DNA of 64,000 bases from an uncultured Psychrobacter sp. (GCA_947489525.1 CANLDW010000008.1:26603-90602), one strand, 5' to 3'; shown: positions 17,270 through 26,988, numbered from the stretch's first letter. The notes: generated from the letters alone by a model not told the origin. Numbers and translations are program-made.

Positions 17270-17833
17270 TTAGAAGTTTAAGTGCGCGCCAAGTGTTAAT
17301 AACTCGGCATCAGCGTCGCTATCGGTAAGGGCATACTCAAGTTCAACAGCGAAATCTGGATTGATAGAATACCCAAGACCAATACCACCAGCGACGCCAG
17401 TATCATCTGAACTATCGTCATAAGAACCACCGAACCCGTCATCTATAGAGATGTCGACTTCCGTTTTAGCAATACCTAATTTACCTTTAGCGTATATACC
17501 TGCGGCATTTGGGAAGAAATAACGATAAGTACCATAAGCACCGTACGTTTTTACGTCATATTCTCCATCAATGCCGTCAAACTCAAAATCAGCATCGCTT
17601 GAACCGACATACTCAACTTCGATACCAAAGTTTGGATCAAACTTATAGCCGCCATAAACGCCATAAGCAGTAGCGTCATCTAGATCATCAAGACCATCAT
17701 CATCTAAATAGAACTGACCAACTTTTAGACCAGCATACATCTGTCCATTACCAAAAGTGGTAGCAGCATGGGCGCTAACACTCAATACAGAACTACCGAC
17801 TAACACGAGTAACATTTTTTGGAACTTGTTCAT
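17270..17833 (-). CDS. small outer-membrane beta-barrel protein (paralogue 1)
   Basis: The 187-aa protein has a Sec signal peptide ending in SAHA near residue 23, then alternating amphipathic strands such as MYAGLKVGQFYL, AYGVYGGYKF, FGIEVEYVG, TYGAYGTYRYFF and GIYAKGKLGIA, and ends in a terminal phenylalanine (GAHLNF), the outer-membrane insertion signal. Asp-rich segments probably form external loops. It belongs to the OMP beta-barrel (OmpA-like 8-strand) group. It is a tandem paralogue of the gene just upstream, and its function is unknown. Confidence 0.88.
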   Translation of the reverse strand: MNKFQKMLLVLVGSSVLSVSAHAATTFGNGQMYAGLKVGQFYLDDDGLDDLDDATAYGVYGGYKFDPNFGIEVEYVGSSDADFEFDGIDGEYDVKTYGAYGTYRYFFPNAAGIYAKGKLGIAKTEVDISIDDGFGGSYDDSSDDTGVAGGIGLGYSINPDFAVELEYALTDSDADAELLTLGAHLNF

Positions 17834-17973
17834 TAATATACCTTAGTATTGAAGTTGATAAATAAACGACTTTTAATAAAATTTAGATAAGTTATTAAGC
17901 TCATTATTAAAAGTAAAGTCATAGTAACAAAATATTTCTAACGATACATATGTTTTTTATAAACTCTACAAGA

Positions 17974-18007
17974 CAAAAAAAACGACCGCCTAAGCGATCG
18001 TTTGTTT
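17974..18007 (-). terminator. terminator of barrel gene 2
   Basis: This is the same stem-loop as at 17212-17244 (CGACCGC, loop CTAA, GCGATCG). Its identity suggests the duplication that made the two genes also copied the terminator. Confidence 0.8.
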
Positions 18008-18034
18008 GGAATATGGGTTTACAACCAGTTTAGG

Positions 18035-18577
18035 TTAGAACTTCAAGTGCGCACCGATAGTCCATAAATCGACATCGCTATCTAAGATATCGTACTCCGC
18101 TTCTACACTAAAATCTGGGTTTACTGAGTACCCTAGACCAATACCACCAGCGACGCCTGTATCATCAGATGATTCTGAATAACTAAATGAACCGGCATCA
18201 TAATCAGCTTCGAGTTCAGTTTTCGCAATACCTAGCTTACCTTTAGCATATAAGCCATTCGTATTTGGAAAGGCGTAACGGTAAGTACCATAAGCGCCAT
18301 AAGTCTTGGCATCTATGTCACCGCCTCTATAGTCAGCATCGTCTGAACCTACATATTCTACTTCTATACCAAAGTTAGGATCGAAGTTGTAACCGGCGTA
18401 GACACCATATGCAGTGGGATCATCAGCATCATCGACATCTAGGTCGAACTGACCTGCTTTGACACCGACGTATGGTTGACCTGTGTAGCCGTTCCCATAA
18501 GTAATCGCAGCTTGTGCACCTACTGTCAACAATGAACCAGTCGCGAGTGCAATTAAAGTTTTATGTAGCATTTTCAT
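18035..18577 (-). CDS. small outer-membrane beta-barrel protein (paralogue 2)
   Basis: The start chosen is the ATG at 18577, because AGGAG lies 6 nt upstream; a longer frame begins at 18610 but spoils the signal peptide. The 180-aa precursor has a signal peptide ending near VGAQA and strands nearly identical to paralogue 1 (AYGVYAGYNFDPNFGIEVEYVGS, KTYGAYGTYRYAFPN, GLYAKGKLGIAKTE, DDTGVAGGIGLGYS). It ends in GAHLKF with terminal phenylalanine. The strands are conserved and the loops differ, as expected for surface-exposed barrels. Confidence 0.88.
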   Translation of the reverse strand: MKMLHKTLIALATGSLLTVGAQAAITYGNGYTGQPYVGVKAGQFDLDVDDADDPTAYGVYAGYNFDPNFGIEVEYVGSDDADYRGGDIDAKTYGAYGTYRYAFPNTNGLYAKGKLGIAKTELEADYDAGSFSYSESSDDTGVAGGIGLGYSVNPDFSVEAEYDILDSDVDLWTIGAHLKF

Positions 18578-18878
18578 GTGAAGCTCCTTAAAATCATAAT
18601 GGACAAGCAAGTCATGTACTTATTTAGCTGTGCTTTTATCGCTATATCGCCCTGCTTGCTAACGATATATATATAGTAACCAAATATTTCAAAAACTGTG
18701 TCTGAGTTTGGGGACATGACAGTTAACATTTGCAATGGTTTCTCTTTGGTCAGGTTACAAAGTCATAGTTTTGAAATCTTTTGTTACATCTGACTGATTT
18801 GCGCAACATCCTATTCTTTTATATAGACTGTAACTGTCAAATATAAAAAGTAGTCATCAGTACAAAGGAATGAATAAT

Positions 18879-20114
18879 ATGTCGCCAGATATCAGTACTT
18901 ATCTACAGTCAGCTTTGACTGATCTTAAAATGAAGGGACAATACAGGCGGCTACCTGACATTGAGCATCAAGGTCGTTATGTCACGATTGAGAATACTAG
19001 TCTACTTAATATCTCTAGTAATGATTATCTAGGTCTGAGCGTTGATGCGTCTTTGCAGACTGAGTTTTATGACTATCTACATTCGCTATCAAAGCCACCT
19101 TCGCTATCAAAGCCACCTAAGATGAGTGCGGTCTCCTCGCGCCTGCTAACGGGTAATAGCAACGAGCTACAAGCTTTGGAGACGGACTTAGAGCAATGGT
19201 ATCAAAGCGCAAATGCGCCTACTATTGACGCTAAAGCGGCTTTAGTCATCAATAGTGGTTATCATGCCAATATCGGTATACTGCCAGCGCTGACGGCACT
19301 GCCAGTTAAAACACTGATACTAGCAGACAAGCTTGTGCACGCCAGTCTGATCGATGGTATGCGTCTAAGTCAAAGCAAACGCTGCCACTATCGGCGCTAC
19401 CGTCATAATGATTACCAGCATTTAGCACAGATGATTGCACAAGCGGACGCGGATATAGAGCGCATCATTATTGTCACTGAAAGTATCTTTAGTATGGATG
19501 GCGATCGCGCAGACTTAACAGAGTTGGTGAGATTAAAAAGTATCGATGCACGCATTGAGTTATATGTCGACGAGGCACACGCGGTTGGCGTCTTGGGACG
19601 ACAAGGTTTGGGTCTTGCCGAGCTGACTCACACTTTGAAAGATATTGATTACATTATTGGTACTTTTGGCAAAGCTTTTGCCTCAGTAGGCGCTTACATT
19701 ATGGCTGATGTAGGGGTGAAAGAATGGCTAATTAATCACATGCGTCCGCTCATCTTTAGTACCGCCCTACCGCCTATCAATCATCTGTGGACGCGTTTTA
19801 TTTTGGCTAAAATGGTAGATTTTAATGAGCGCCGCGAGCATTTAGCAGGCTTATCACAAGTCGTAAGCGGCGGCGTCACCATAAAAGCGAATCACGATAA
19901 GCCCCTACAAACAGAGTACCAATCACCGATTATTCCTTATATATTAGGTGATAATAACAGCGCTTTAGCTAAGGCAGATGAGCTTCAACAAGCGGGATTT
20001 TATGCGCTTGCCATTAGACCGCCTACTGTCCCTGACAATACAGCACGTATCAGACTAGTAATGAATGCAGCGCTCACGCAGGCAGACTGCGAGCGCTTGA
20101 TCGCCCACTTATGA
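18879..20114 (+). CDS. bioF: 8-amino-7-oxononanoate synthase BioF
   Basis: BioF is a PLP enzyme that condenses pimeloyl-ACP with alanine in biotin synthesis. AAAGGA ends directly before an ATG at 18870, so the ATG at 18879, with a 9-nt spacing, is the better start. Visible motifs are NDYLGLS, LTGNSNELQALE, NSGYHANIG, TESIFSMDGD, YVDEAHAVGVLGRQGLG, and the PLP lysine in GTFGKAFASVGAY. A short repeat SLSKPP occurs twice near residues 66-80. bioC follows 10 bp downstream. Confidence 0.95.
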   Translation: MSPDISTYLQSALTDLKMKGQYRRLPDIEHQGRYVTIENTSLLNISSNDYLGLSVDASLQTEFYDYLHSLSKPPSLSKPPKMSAVSSRLLTGNSNELQALETDLEQWYQSANAPTIDAKAALVINSGYHANIGILPALTALPVKTLILADKLVHASLIDGMRLSQSKRCHYRRYRHNDYQHLAQMIAQADADIERIIIVTESIFSMDGDRADLTELVRLKSIDARIELYVDEAHAVGVLGRQGLGLAELTHTLKDIDYIIGTFGKAFASVGAYIMADVGVKEWLINHMRPLIFSTALPPINHLWTRFILAKMVDFNERREHLAGLSQVVSGGVTIKANHDKPLQTEYQSPIIPYILGDNNSALAKADELQQAGFYALAIRPPTVPDNTARIRLVMNAALTQADCERLIAHL

Positions 20115-20124
20115 TATATACCTT

Positions 20125-20952
20125 ATGATATCTGACCCAAGCTCCCCTAACACTACGGCACTTAGTCATAGGAAACAGACGATTGCACGGCACTTTGCCT
20201 ACGCTACTGACTATGACGATCATGCCTATGTGCAACAGCAAACGTGTCAACTGCTGAGTGATCGAGTTGCCACCTCATCGCAGCATAGCGTATTAGAAGT
20301 GGGCGCTGGCAGTGGTATGCTGACAAAGCGGCTAGCCAACTCTATATCAAGCGCACACTGGTATATCAACGAGCTTAGTGCTCATCAAGCGCCGGATTTA
20401 CAAGCTCTATTACCGCAGGCACGGATCATCATTGGCGATGCTGAAACGCTAGATTTAGGCGAAGCTCACAGTCTGATTATTAGCGGTAGCGCCGTGCAGT
20501 GGTTCGATAAGCCTTTAAACTTTGTAATCCAATCGAGTAAACGTCTGCGCTCAGGAGGGCAGTTGTTATTTAGCACTTTTACTCCTGATAACTTTAGGCA
20601 AATCAAAGCATTAACTGGACAAGGTCTTACTTATCCTGCGCTACCTGAGTGGAGAGAAACCCTAAAAAGAGCGGGGCTAAAAAAAATAAATCTAACCACG
20701 CATCGTTTTGATTTACGCTTTACCTCTCCCCTTGATGTACTACGGCACATGCAAGCTACCGGCGTCTCTACTAATCAGACTATGCCGGTATCAAAGAATA
20801 GTAAGTCCAGTAGCCCTTTTCGTTGGACAAAGACTAGTTTAAAGCAGTTTGAAAGGCGCTATTGGCAAGAGTTTGCGGGGCAGGACAGCAGTGGCGCGCC
20901 TGATGTATATCTCACTTATGATGTCCTAATTATCAGTGCCTTTAAAGATTAA
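20125..20952 (+). CDS. bioC: malonyl-ACP O-methyltransferase BioC
   Basis: BioC methylates malonyl-ACP with SAM, masking it so that fatty acid synthesis can build the pimeloyl chain for biotin. The 275-aa class I methyltransferase shows motif I LEVGAGSGMLTKRL near 57-70, GDAETLDL near 108-115, and SGSAVQWFDKPLNF near 121-134 typical of BioC. The C-terminal part has LRHMQATGV and YLTYDVLII. It is translated with bioF (10-bp gap). bioH, bioD, bioA and bioB are not nearby. Confidence 0.93.
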   Translation: MISDPSSPNTTALSHRKQTIARHFAYATDYDDHAYVQQQTCQLLSDRVATSSQHSVLEVGAGSGMLTKRLANSISSAHWYINELSAHQAPDLQALLPQARIIIGDAETLDLGEAHSLIISGSAVQWFDKPLNFVIQSSKRLRSGGQLLFSTFTPDNFRQIKALTGQGLTYPALPEWRETLKRAGLKKINLTTHRFDLRFTSPLDVLRHMQATGVSTNQTMPVSKNSKSSSPFRWTKTSLKQFERRYWQEFAGQDSSGAPDVYLTYDVLIISAFKD

Positions 20953-20963
20953 ATCTTACTCAT

Positions 20964-20993
20964 AAAAAAACGCACCTCGAAAGGTGCGTTTTT
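20964..20993. terminator. bidirectional terminator between bioC and dnaK
   Basis: AACGCACCT and AGGTGCGTT form a perfect stem with loop CGAA, with A and T runs on both sides. Confidence 0.9.
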
Positions 20994-21068
20994 AAGTGTA
21001 CTGCTTTTAATACTAATAACGAATTAAGTATTAAAAGGTAGTGCTTATACCGCTAAACATTGATTAGG

Positions 21069-23009
21069 TTACTTGTTGTCTTCGTTGACTTCAGTGAACT
21101 CAGCATCAACGACGTCATCATTCGCGCCCGATGCATCAGCGGACTCAGTGCTATCTTGGAACTGACCTGGATCCATACCCTCAGCACCTGCACCATTATC
21201 GCCGTAGATCTTTTGGCTGATAGGTAAGAAGGCATTATCAAGCGCTTCAAGCTTCGCTTTGATATCGTCGTGATCATCCTCTTTAGTCGCTGTTTCAAGC
21301 TCAGAGATCGCCGTTTCTACTGATGATTTTTCATCGTCAGTGACTTTGTCGCCCGCTTCTTTAAGCGCTTTTTGTACCGCATGGATACGACCGTCTGCTT
21401 CGTTACGCACTTGCGCGAGGTTAGCAAACTTCTCATCTTCAGCTGCATTGGCTTCAGCGTCACGTACCATTTGCTCGACTTCTTCATCCGACAAGCCAGA
21501 ATCCGCTTTAATTTGGATACTTTGCGCTTTACCTGTGCCTTTATCGGTCGCTGAGATGTTCATGATACCATCAGCGTTAATATCAAAGGTCACTTCGATC
21601 TGCGGTAGACCACGCGGCGCTGGTGGAATGTCCGTCAAGTCAAAACGGCCAAGCTGTTTGTTTTGGTTAGCGATTTTACGCTCACCTTGATACACCTGAA
21701 TCGTTACCGCTGGCTGGTTATCTTCCGCTGTTGAGAACACTTGCGACTTTTTCGTCGGAATCATGGTGTTCTTCTCAATGATTGGTGTCATGACACCGCC
21801 CATAGTTTCGATACCAAGCGTTAGTGGCGTCACATCAAGCAAGAGTACGTCTGTTTTATCGCCAGAGAGTACCGCACCTTGAATTGCCGCACCGGCCGCT
21901 ACTGCTTCGTCAGGGTTGACGTCTTTACGCGGCTCTTGACCAAAGAAGTCTTGGACTTGTTTTTGTACCAGTGGCATACGAGTCTGACCACCGACTAAGA
22001 TGACATCATCGACATCGCTCGCTTTTACGCCTGCATCTTCAAGCGCAATTTTACAAGGCTCAATCGTACGCTTCACTAAATCTTCAGTGAGGCTCTCAAG
22101 TTTTGAGCGGCTAATCGTAATAACCAAGTGCTTAGGACCACTGCTATCTGCTGTGATGTAAGGCAAGTTTACTTCAGTGCTTTGCGCGCTTGATAACTCA
22201 ATTTTTGCTTTTTCAGCGGCTTCTTTTAGACGCTGCATGGCAAGAGAGTCACCTTTTAGGTTGACGTCTTGATCTTTTTTGAACTCATTAACCAGATAAT
22301 CAATCAAAGCTGAATCAAAATCTTCACCGCCAAGGAACGTATCCCCGTTAGTTGCTAATACTTCAAACTGCTGCTCGCCATCAACGTCAGCGATCTCAAT
22401 GATTGAGATATCAAAAGTACCACCACCTAAGTCATAGACAGCAACGGTACGGTCGCCTTGCTTTTTATCCATACCATAAGCCAGTGCTGCGGCAGTTGGC
22501 TCGTTGATAATACGCTTAACATCAAGACCCGCGATTTTACCCGCATCTTTGGTCGCTTGACGCTGAGAATCATTAAAGTAAGCCGGTACAGTAATAACGG
22601 CTTCTGTTACGTTCTCACCAAGATAGTCTTCAGCGGTTTTTTTCATTTTTTTCAAGATCTCAGCGGAGACTTGTGGCGGCGCTAATTTTTTACCGTTAAT
22701 CTCAACCCACGCATCACCGTTGTCGGCTTTAGCGATTTTGTACGGCACCATGCCGATATCTTTTTGCACAACTTTGTCATCAAAGCGGCGACCGATTAAA
22801 CGCTTGATAGCGAATAATGTGTTGTTTGGATTAGTGACGGCTTGGCGTTTTGCAGATTGGCCAACGAGTGTCTCATCATCTTTATAAGCGACGATTGATG
22901 GTGTGGTACGAGTACCTTCAGCATTTTCAATAATTTTTACGCTATCACCTTCCATCACTGCGACACACGAGTTCGTTGTACCTAAGTCAATACCAATAAC
23001 TTTAGCCAT
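21069..23009 (-). CDS. dnaK: molecular chaperone DnaK (Hsp70)
   Basis: This ATP-driven chaperone works with DnaJ and GrpE. The 646-aa protein starts with the signature [17 protein letters not shown], has the second Hsp70 signature [13 protein letters not shown] near 195, the third [13 protein letters not shown] near 340, the linker [15 protein letters not shown] near 388-402 (allosteric contact), a beta-sandwich substrate domain and helical lid, and ends with an acidic tail ([12 protein letters not shown]). grpE lies upstream on the same strand; dnaJ is not in the window. Confidence 0.98.
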   Translation of the reverse strand: MAKVIGIDLGTTNSCVAVMEGDSVKIIENAEGTRTTPSIVAYKDDETLVGQSAKRQAVTNPNNTLFAIKRLIGRRFDDKVVQKDIGMVPYKIAKADNGDAWVEINGKKLAPPQVSAEILKKMKKTAEDYLGENVTEAVITVPAYFNDSQRQATKDAGKIAGLDVKRIINEPTAAALAYGMDKKQGDRTVAVYDLGGGTFDISIIEIADVDGEQQFEVLATNGDTFLGGEDFDSALIDYLVNEFKKDQDVNLKGDSLAMQRLKEAAEKAKIELSSAQSTEVNLPYITADSSGPKHLVITISRSKLESLTEDLVKRTIEPCKIALEDAGVKASDVDDVILVGGQTRMPLVQKQVQDFFGQEPRKDVNPDEAVAAGAAIQGAVLSGDKTDVLLLDVTPLTLGIETMGGVMTPIIEKNTMIPTKKSQVFSTAEDNQPAVTIQVYQGERKIANQNKQLGRFDLTDIPPAPRGLPQIEVTFDINADGIMNISATDKGTGKAQSIQIKADSGLSDEEVEQMVRDAEANAAEDEKFANLAQVRNEADGRIHAVQKALKEAGDKVTDDEKSSVETAISELETATKEDDHDDIKAKLEALDNAFLPISQKIYGDNGAGAEGMDPGQFQDSTESADASGANDDVVDAEFTEVNEDNK

Positions 23010-23085
23010 AGTGTAATGCTCCTAATTTGTTTTGCTCATTTAATAGTTGTGTAACTAATAGTTTGTTGCCAATAATTGTATAACG

Positions 23086-23126
23086 TGCAAAACCTATGTC
23101 TCTATAGTTCTAGAGCAGGTTTTGCA
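23086..23126 (-). promoter_or_regulatory. inverted repeat in the grpE-dnaK gap
   Basis: TGCAAAACCT (23086-23095) and AGGTTTTGCA (23117-23126) are a perfect 10-bp inverted repeat. The loop holds a second small stem, CTCTA/TAGAG. No T run follows, so it is not a classic terminator. It could reduce read-through from grpE or act as a leader element of dnaK. Confidence 0.5.
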
Positions 23127-23270
23127 TATCAGACCCTAGTAGGTCACCTGTTGCTTTATATCGGTTTATCTTGTGGTTTTTCAAGTCAGTAATCAGGCAA
23201 AAATTCTATTTTATGTGATTTTTTGTGAATATCCCTACATTTAACAAGGGTTATATTAGCGCGCCTGTCA

Positions 23271-23867
23271 CTACTGCCCGACACGTACCATAGCAGGGCG
23301 CAGCAGACGACCATTCAAGCTATAACCTTTTTGCAAAACCGTACCGACTGTTTCTGCTTCCGCCTCTTCATCTATGCCTACAGCTTCGTGAAAATCAGCG
23401 TTGAATTTTTCGCCTTCAGGATCGATAGTCTCGACACCGTTTCTGTGTAATACATCGACTAGAGCTTTATGCGTCAACTTAACGCCTTCGGCGATAGGAT
23501 CTTGCTCATTGGCATTCTCAATTGCGCGCTCAAGGTTGTCGACTACTTCTAGCAGCTCTTTGGCGAATTTTTGTAGCGCAAAGCGTTTGCTCTTTTCAGT
23601 TTCTTGCTCCATACGCTTTTGGGCATTATAAGCTTCAGCGTTAGCGCGGGCAGTGTTTTCTTTGGCTTGCTTAACTTCGCCTTCAAGCTCTTTAATACGA
23701 GCGTGAAAGGCATCAATATTGATCTCGCTATCGATCGTCGCTTTACCAGACTCAGGATCAAATTCATCCATAGTTTCTTGTAAGATACTGTCCTCGTGCT
23801 CTACATTACTTTGTGCTGCTTTTGGATTCTTAGTATCAAACTCTTGATTGGGGGCTTGTTCGCTCAT
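23271..23867 (-). CDS. grpE: nucleotide exchange factor GrpE
   Basis: GrpE releases ADP from DnaK. The 198-aa protein has an acidic N-terminal tail, a long coiled coil (ARIKELEGEVKQAKENTARANAEAYNAQKRMEQE, near 52-90), then the conserved core FAKELLEVVDNLERAIENA near 99-117, GVKLTHKALVDVLHRNGVETIDP and the C-terminal beta domain ending GRLLRPAMVRVGQ. The ribosome site AAGGAG is 6 nt from the ATG. I saw no convincing sigma32 promoter upstream. Confidence 0.97.
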   Translation of the reverse strand: MSEQAPNQEFDTKNPKAAQSNVEHEDSILQETMDEFDPESGKATIDSEINIDAFHARIKELEGEVKQAKENTARANAEAYNAQKRMEQETEKSKRFALQKFAKELLEVVDNLERAIENANEQDPIAEGVKLTHKALVDVLHRNGVETIDPEGEKFNADFHEAVGIDEEAEAETVGTVLQKGYSLNGRLLRPAMVRVGQ

Positions 23868-24229
23868 GATAACTCCTTGTTATTTTCAATAATAAATACA
23901 CAACCTAATCGTATGCCATGCAGGAGAGATATTAATCAAATCCTCTACCATCCGCTTTCACGATCCGCTTTGAATGACTGCTTTTTTTTATGCCTTTCAT
24001 AAGGGATAACAAATACGATTCAATAGCTGCTTGATAAAGGTCATAGGACTGTATTTCAAGCCTAAGTGAATAAAATTGTGACTAAAATTTTCATTTTACT
24101 AAAGCGTGTAAATACAAGCGCTAGCAGTCGAGGTGTTTGTAGGGTCAGTTTTGCTGCAAAACGCATTAATTTTAAGATATCTGTCATGCTAGACTAAAGC
24201 GTGTCCTCATTGTAAAAATGATAAAAAAT

Positions 24230-24265
24230 GAGGTAACAATCATAATAGAGGTAACAATCATAATA
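24230..24265. repeat. 18-bp tandem duplication
   Basis: GAGGTAACAATCATAATA occurs twice, head to tail, ending 13 bp before the esterase ATG. It lies in the ribosome-binding region. The rest of the 410-bp gap from 23868 holds AT-rich DNA with the near-palindrome GTTTTGCTGCAAAAC and no gene I can support. Confidence 0.9.
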
Positions 24266-24278
24266 AGAGAGGATCTCC

Positions 24279-25535
24279 ATGCTCACATCATCATTAGCTC
24301 CGCTGACGTTTAAAGTAAAAAAGGTGCTCAAAGCACTAGCGAGTAACCCATCAACAGCACGTTATCAGCGTCATACGCTGCACTATGTTTTGACAGGATT
24401 AGGACAGTTGCCAACCCCTATTCTTGAGCGTTTCAACCAATTAATTAATGCACCAAATGCCGAGCAATATCCACATGCTGATGCTCATCTGCGCGCTATA
24501 CTAGCCGTTAGCAATAAGCTCAAGCACCCGCTAACCCTTGATAATCTGTTAAAGCTACGCCACAAATTTGCCGCTAATGCGGTGTCCTTACAAGATCCTC
24601 GCGTCTGGCAACAAGCGAGTAGTGATGACACAGATAGCGGCGTGAGCTGGCAGGATAAAACGATTGCGAATGCTGATGGCGGCGATATGCGCGTGCGCTG
24701 TTATCAAGAGTCTGCAAGACAACAAGCAGCGGACGAGACGGTAATGCTGTTTTTTCACGGTGGTGGATTCTGTATTGGCGATCTCGATACCCATCAAGAA
24801 ATATGTCACCAAATCTGCGCGCAAACAGGCTGGGCGGTGGTCAGCGTAGACTATCGTTTGGCTCCTGAGCATCCAGCACCTGCGGCTGTACAGGACTGTG
24901 TAGCGGCCTACGCCTGGCTTGCTGATAACGCGCAGAGCTTAGGCGCGCAAGCTTCACGCATCGTCTTATCCGGTGATAGCGCTGGCGGCTGCTTAGCTAT
25001 TTTGACCGCGCAGCTGGTTACCAACCCTATTGAAGCGTTGTGGCAGGATAAGGGTGAAGAGGTTAAACGCAGCGTACAAAATTTGCCGCGCCCTCTTGCA
25101 CAGCTACCGCTCTACCCGGTCACTGACTACGAGTCTAGATACCCAAGCTGGGAGCAATACGGCAAAGGGCTACTGCTAGATAGTACGGAAGCTGAGGTCT
25201 TTAATAGCGCTTATGTGAAGCAAAGCGATCTGCCGCAGTCGCATCCGCTAGTCTCAGTCATGCACGGTGATAGTAGTGATCTATGTCCCAGCTATATTGT
25301 CACCGCTGAGCTCGATATCTTACGTGATGAAGCACTGGCGTACGTGCAAAAACTTGAAGACGATAATATTCAAGTACAAAGCTATACGGTACTTGGCGCG
25401 CCACACGGATTTATTAACCTAATAGGCGTCCATAAGGGTTTAAAAGAGAAGACGCGGCACAGCATTGATGAGTTTATGACGCTCGTGCAGACTTTAATTG
25501 CCAATGAGGGTAATGAGCCAGATCTCAGAGCGTGA
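24279..25535 (+). CDS. alpha/beta hydrolase, HSL (family IV) esterase
   Basis: The 418-aa protein is a hormone-sensitive-lipase-like carboxylesterase. The oxyanion-hole motif is HGGGF at 160-164, then VSVDYRLAPEHPAPAA near 188-203, nucleophile S234 in GDSAGG, a catalytic Asp in TAELDILRDEA and a His in GAPHGFINL near the end. It resembles the cold-active Lip2-type esterases known from Moraxella and Psychrobacter. About 120 N-terminal residues precede the cap and fold. Its 3' end overlaps the convergent metallophosphoesterase gene by 42 bp. Confidence 0.88.
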   Translation: MLTSSLAPLTFKVKKVLKALASNPSTARYQRHTLHYVLTGLGQLPTPILERFNQLINAPNAEQYPHADAHLRAILAVSNKLKHPLTLDNLLKLRHKFAANAVSLQDPRVWQQASSDDTDSGVSWQDKTIANADGGDMRVRCYQESARQQAADETVMLFFHGGGFCIGDLDTHQEICHQICAQTGWAVVSVDYRLAPEHPAPAAVQDCVAAYAWLADNAQSLGAQASRIVLSGDSAGGCLAILTAQLVTNPIEALWQDKGEEVKRSVQNLPRPLAQLPLYPVTDYESRYPSWEQYGKGLLLDSTEAEVFNSAYVKQSDLPQSHPLVSVMHGDSSDLCPSYIVTAELDILRDEALAYVQKLEDDNIQVQSYTVLGAPHGFINLIGVHKGLKEKTRHSIDEFMTLVQTLIANEGNEPDLRA

Positions 25536-26642
25536 GCCTAAGCGAAACGGAATACCCCAAAAACCATAGCCTGAGGACACCACAAAGTGCCGACCGTTAA
25601 TGGCTTCATAACCATAGCCCAAACGGTTAAGCGCTTTGACAATAAAGTTTATAGGAAATATCTGACCATTATGCGTGTGTCCTGATACCTGCACGTCAAT
25701 AGGCAGCTGGCTGTGCTGCTCGATATCACTCGGTCGGTGATCGAGCAAGATAACTGGTCTAGAGGTATCGACTTTGGCAAGCAGATCAGCAGTAGGCGCA
25801 CGCAGGCGCTTATGATTATCAAAACGTCCTACCAACCAAACGGGCTGATTAGCATAATCTAGACAAAGCGCCGCATCGGTAAGTAGCGTCACGCCTGCTG
25901 CGCGCAAGGTATCACTAATCGGCTGCTCATGACCATACAGATCGTGATTACCAAGCGTGGCATATACGCCATAAGGCACGCTCTTTACTAATGCGGCTAG
26001 ATTATGTGACATATTGTGCGCGCTAAAGGCCTTTATGTTGTCGTCCATGATATCGCCTGGCATAAGTAATACATCAGCGTTATTTTTTTTGAGCAAACGC
26101 TGTAGTCTATCGATTGCCCTTACGCCAAATAGTGCACCTAAATGTAGGTCACTTGCTACCGCGATACGTAGCGGACTTGCCAAGGGTTTATCAATGTTCA
26201 GCGTCAGACGACGTACGGCAGGCACGTAGGCACTGTATAACGCATAGAGAAGTAGGCCTACAAAGAACACAGCGGCAAGTACGCGCGCGCCAATAGCGGT
26301 ACTAACTACCCTGTCAAGCAGTACTGCAATCATAAGCTCGTAGCCAGTACCTAGACCAAGGCTTAGAGCGCTACTCAATACCATAAAATACATCACAAGT
26401 AGCCAGCCACTCACCCAGCGATAGCTGTGTGGCAAGCGCTTAGTCAAACTCAGTACTAGCAAAGCATTAGTAATGATAAACACCACAGCCCATACTATTT
26501 TTTCGGTAGTTTGCATAAGCTCGGTGGCGACCCAAAGCTGAATCACCCATGTTAGACTCAAAGCAGCCCCTAAGCTTAATAACTCTAACAGTGCAATCAC
26601 GGTCAACAAAAACGCATAACGCATACGTGTCCTTAAAAGCAA
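25494..26642 (-). CDS. membrane-anchored metallophosphoesterase
   Basis: The 382-aa protein has about four N-terminal membrane helices (residues 8-145), then a calcineurin-like domain with all metal motifs: ASDLHLG near 171, MPGDIMDDN near 203-211, LGNHDLYGHE, LDHRP and the GHTHNGQIFP histidines. This layout is that of the YaeI/YkuE-type phosphoesterases, some of which hydrolyse lipid-A or UDP-lipid intermediates; the substrate here is unknown. The start is followed by hydrophobic segments, so the active site probably faces the periplasm or the membrane surface. Confidence 0.88.
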   Translation of the reverse strand: MLLRTRMRYAFLLTVIALLELLSLGAALSLTWVIQLWVATELMQTTEKIVWAVVFIITNALLVLSLTKRLPHSYRWVSGWLLVMYFMVLSSALSLGLGTGYELMIAVLLDRVVSTAIGARVLAAVFFVGLLLYALYSAYVPAVRRLTLNIDKPLASPLRIAVASDLHLGALFGVRAIDRLQRLLKKNNADVLLMPGDIMDDNIKAFSAHNMSHNLAALVKSVPYGVYATLGNHDLYGHEQPISDTLRAAGVTLLTDAALCLDYANQPVWLVGRFDNHKRLRAPTADLLAKVDTSRPVILLDHRPSDIEQHSQLPIDVQVSGHTHNGQIFPINFIVKALNRLGYGYEAINGRHFVVSSGYGFWGIPFRLGSRSEIWLITLIGN

Positions 26643-26767
26643 AAAGTCGACAAAATGCCTAATTTACAGATGAGCTGTCTACCACTGTCTATCAAATTTT
26701 GCTAATGTTACTGCGATGATTGTATACCATCACTATCTTATTATTTTAATAATATCTGGAGTATAAA

Positions 26768-26950
26768 ATGCCACAAACCAGCTATGATGTTGCTGTTGCA
26801 GACAAGGAAAGCGCTGATAAATTAGTTGCTGATACCAGCGCTATATCAGGCGTAAAATGGGTCAACGTGAATCTTGAAAAAGGGACTGTTGTCGTTACCT
26901 ATGGTGATAACTATGACGAAGCCGCTTTTAAAGCAGCAGCAGGCATTTGA
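26768..26950 (+). CDS. small HMA-like ferredoxin-fold protein lacking cysteines
   Basis: The 60-aa protein begins after a clear TGGAG ribosome site and has the betaalphabeta-betaalphabeta look of heavy-metal-associated domains (ADKLV, ISGVKWVNVNLEKGTVVVTYGDNYDEAAFKAAAG). The CxxC metal motif is missing and there is no cysteine at all, so it cannot bind copper as CopZ does. A strong terminator follows. It may be a degenerate chaperone-like domain or bind something else. Confidence 0.75.
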   Translation: MPQTSYDVAVADKESADKLVADTSAISGVKWVNVNLEKGTVVVTYGDNYDEAAFKAAAGI

Positions 26951-26988
26951 TTCAGTCTGCCTAATCGATCACATCGAAAACAATAAGC

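Noticed and set aside
23868..24010. Sigma32 heat-shock promoter for grpE
   Set aside because: No CTTGAA-type -35 with a CCCCAT-type -10 at the right spacing could be found.
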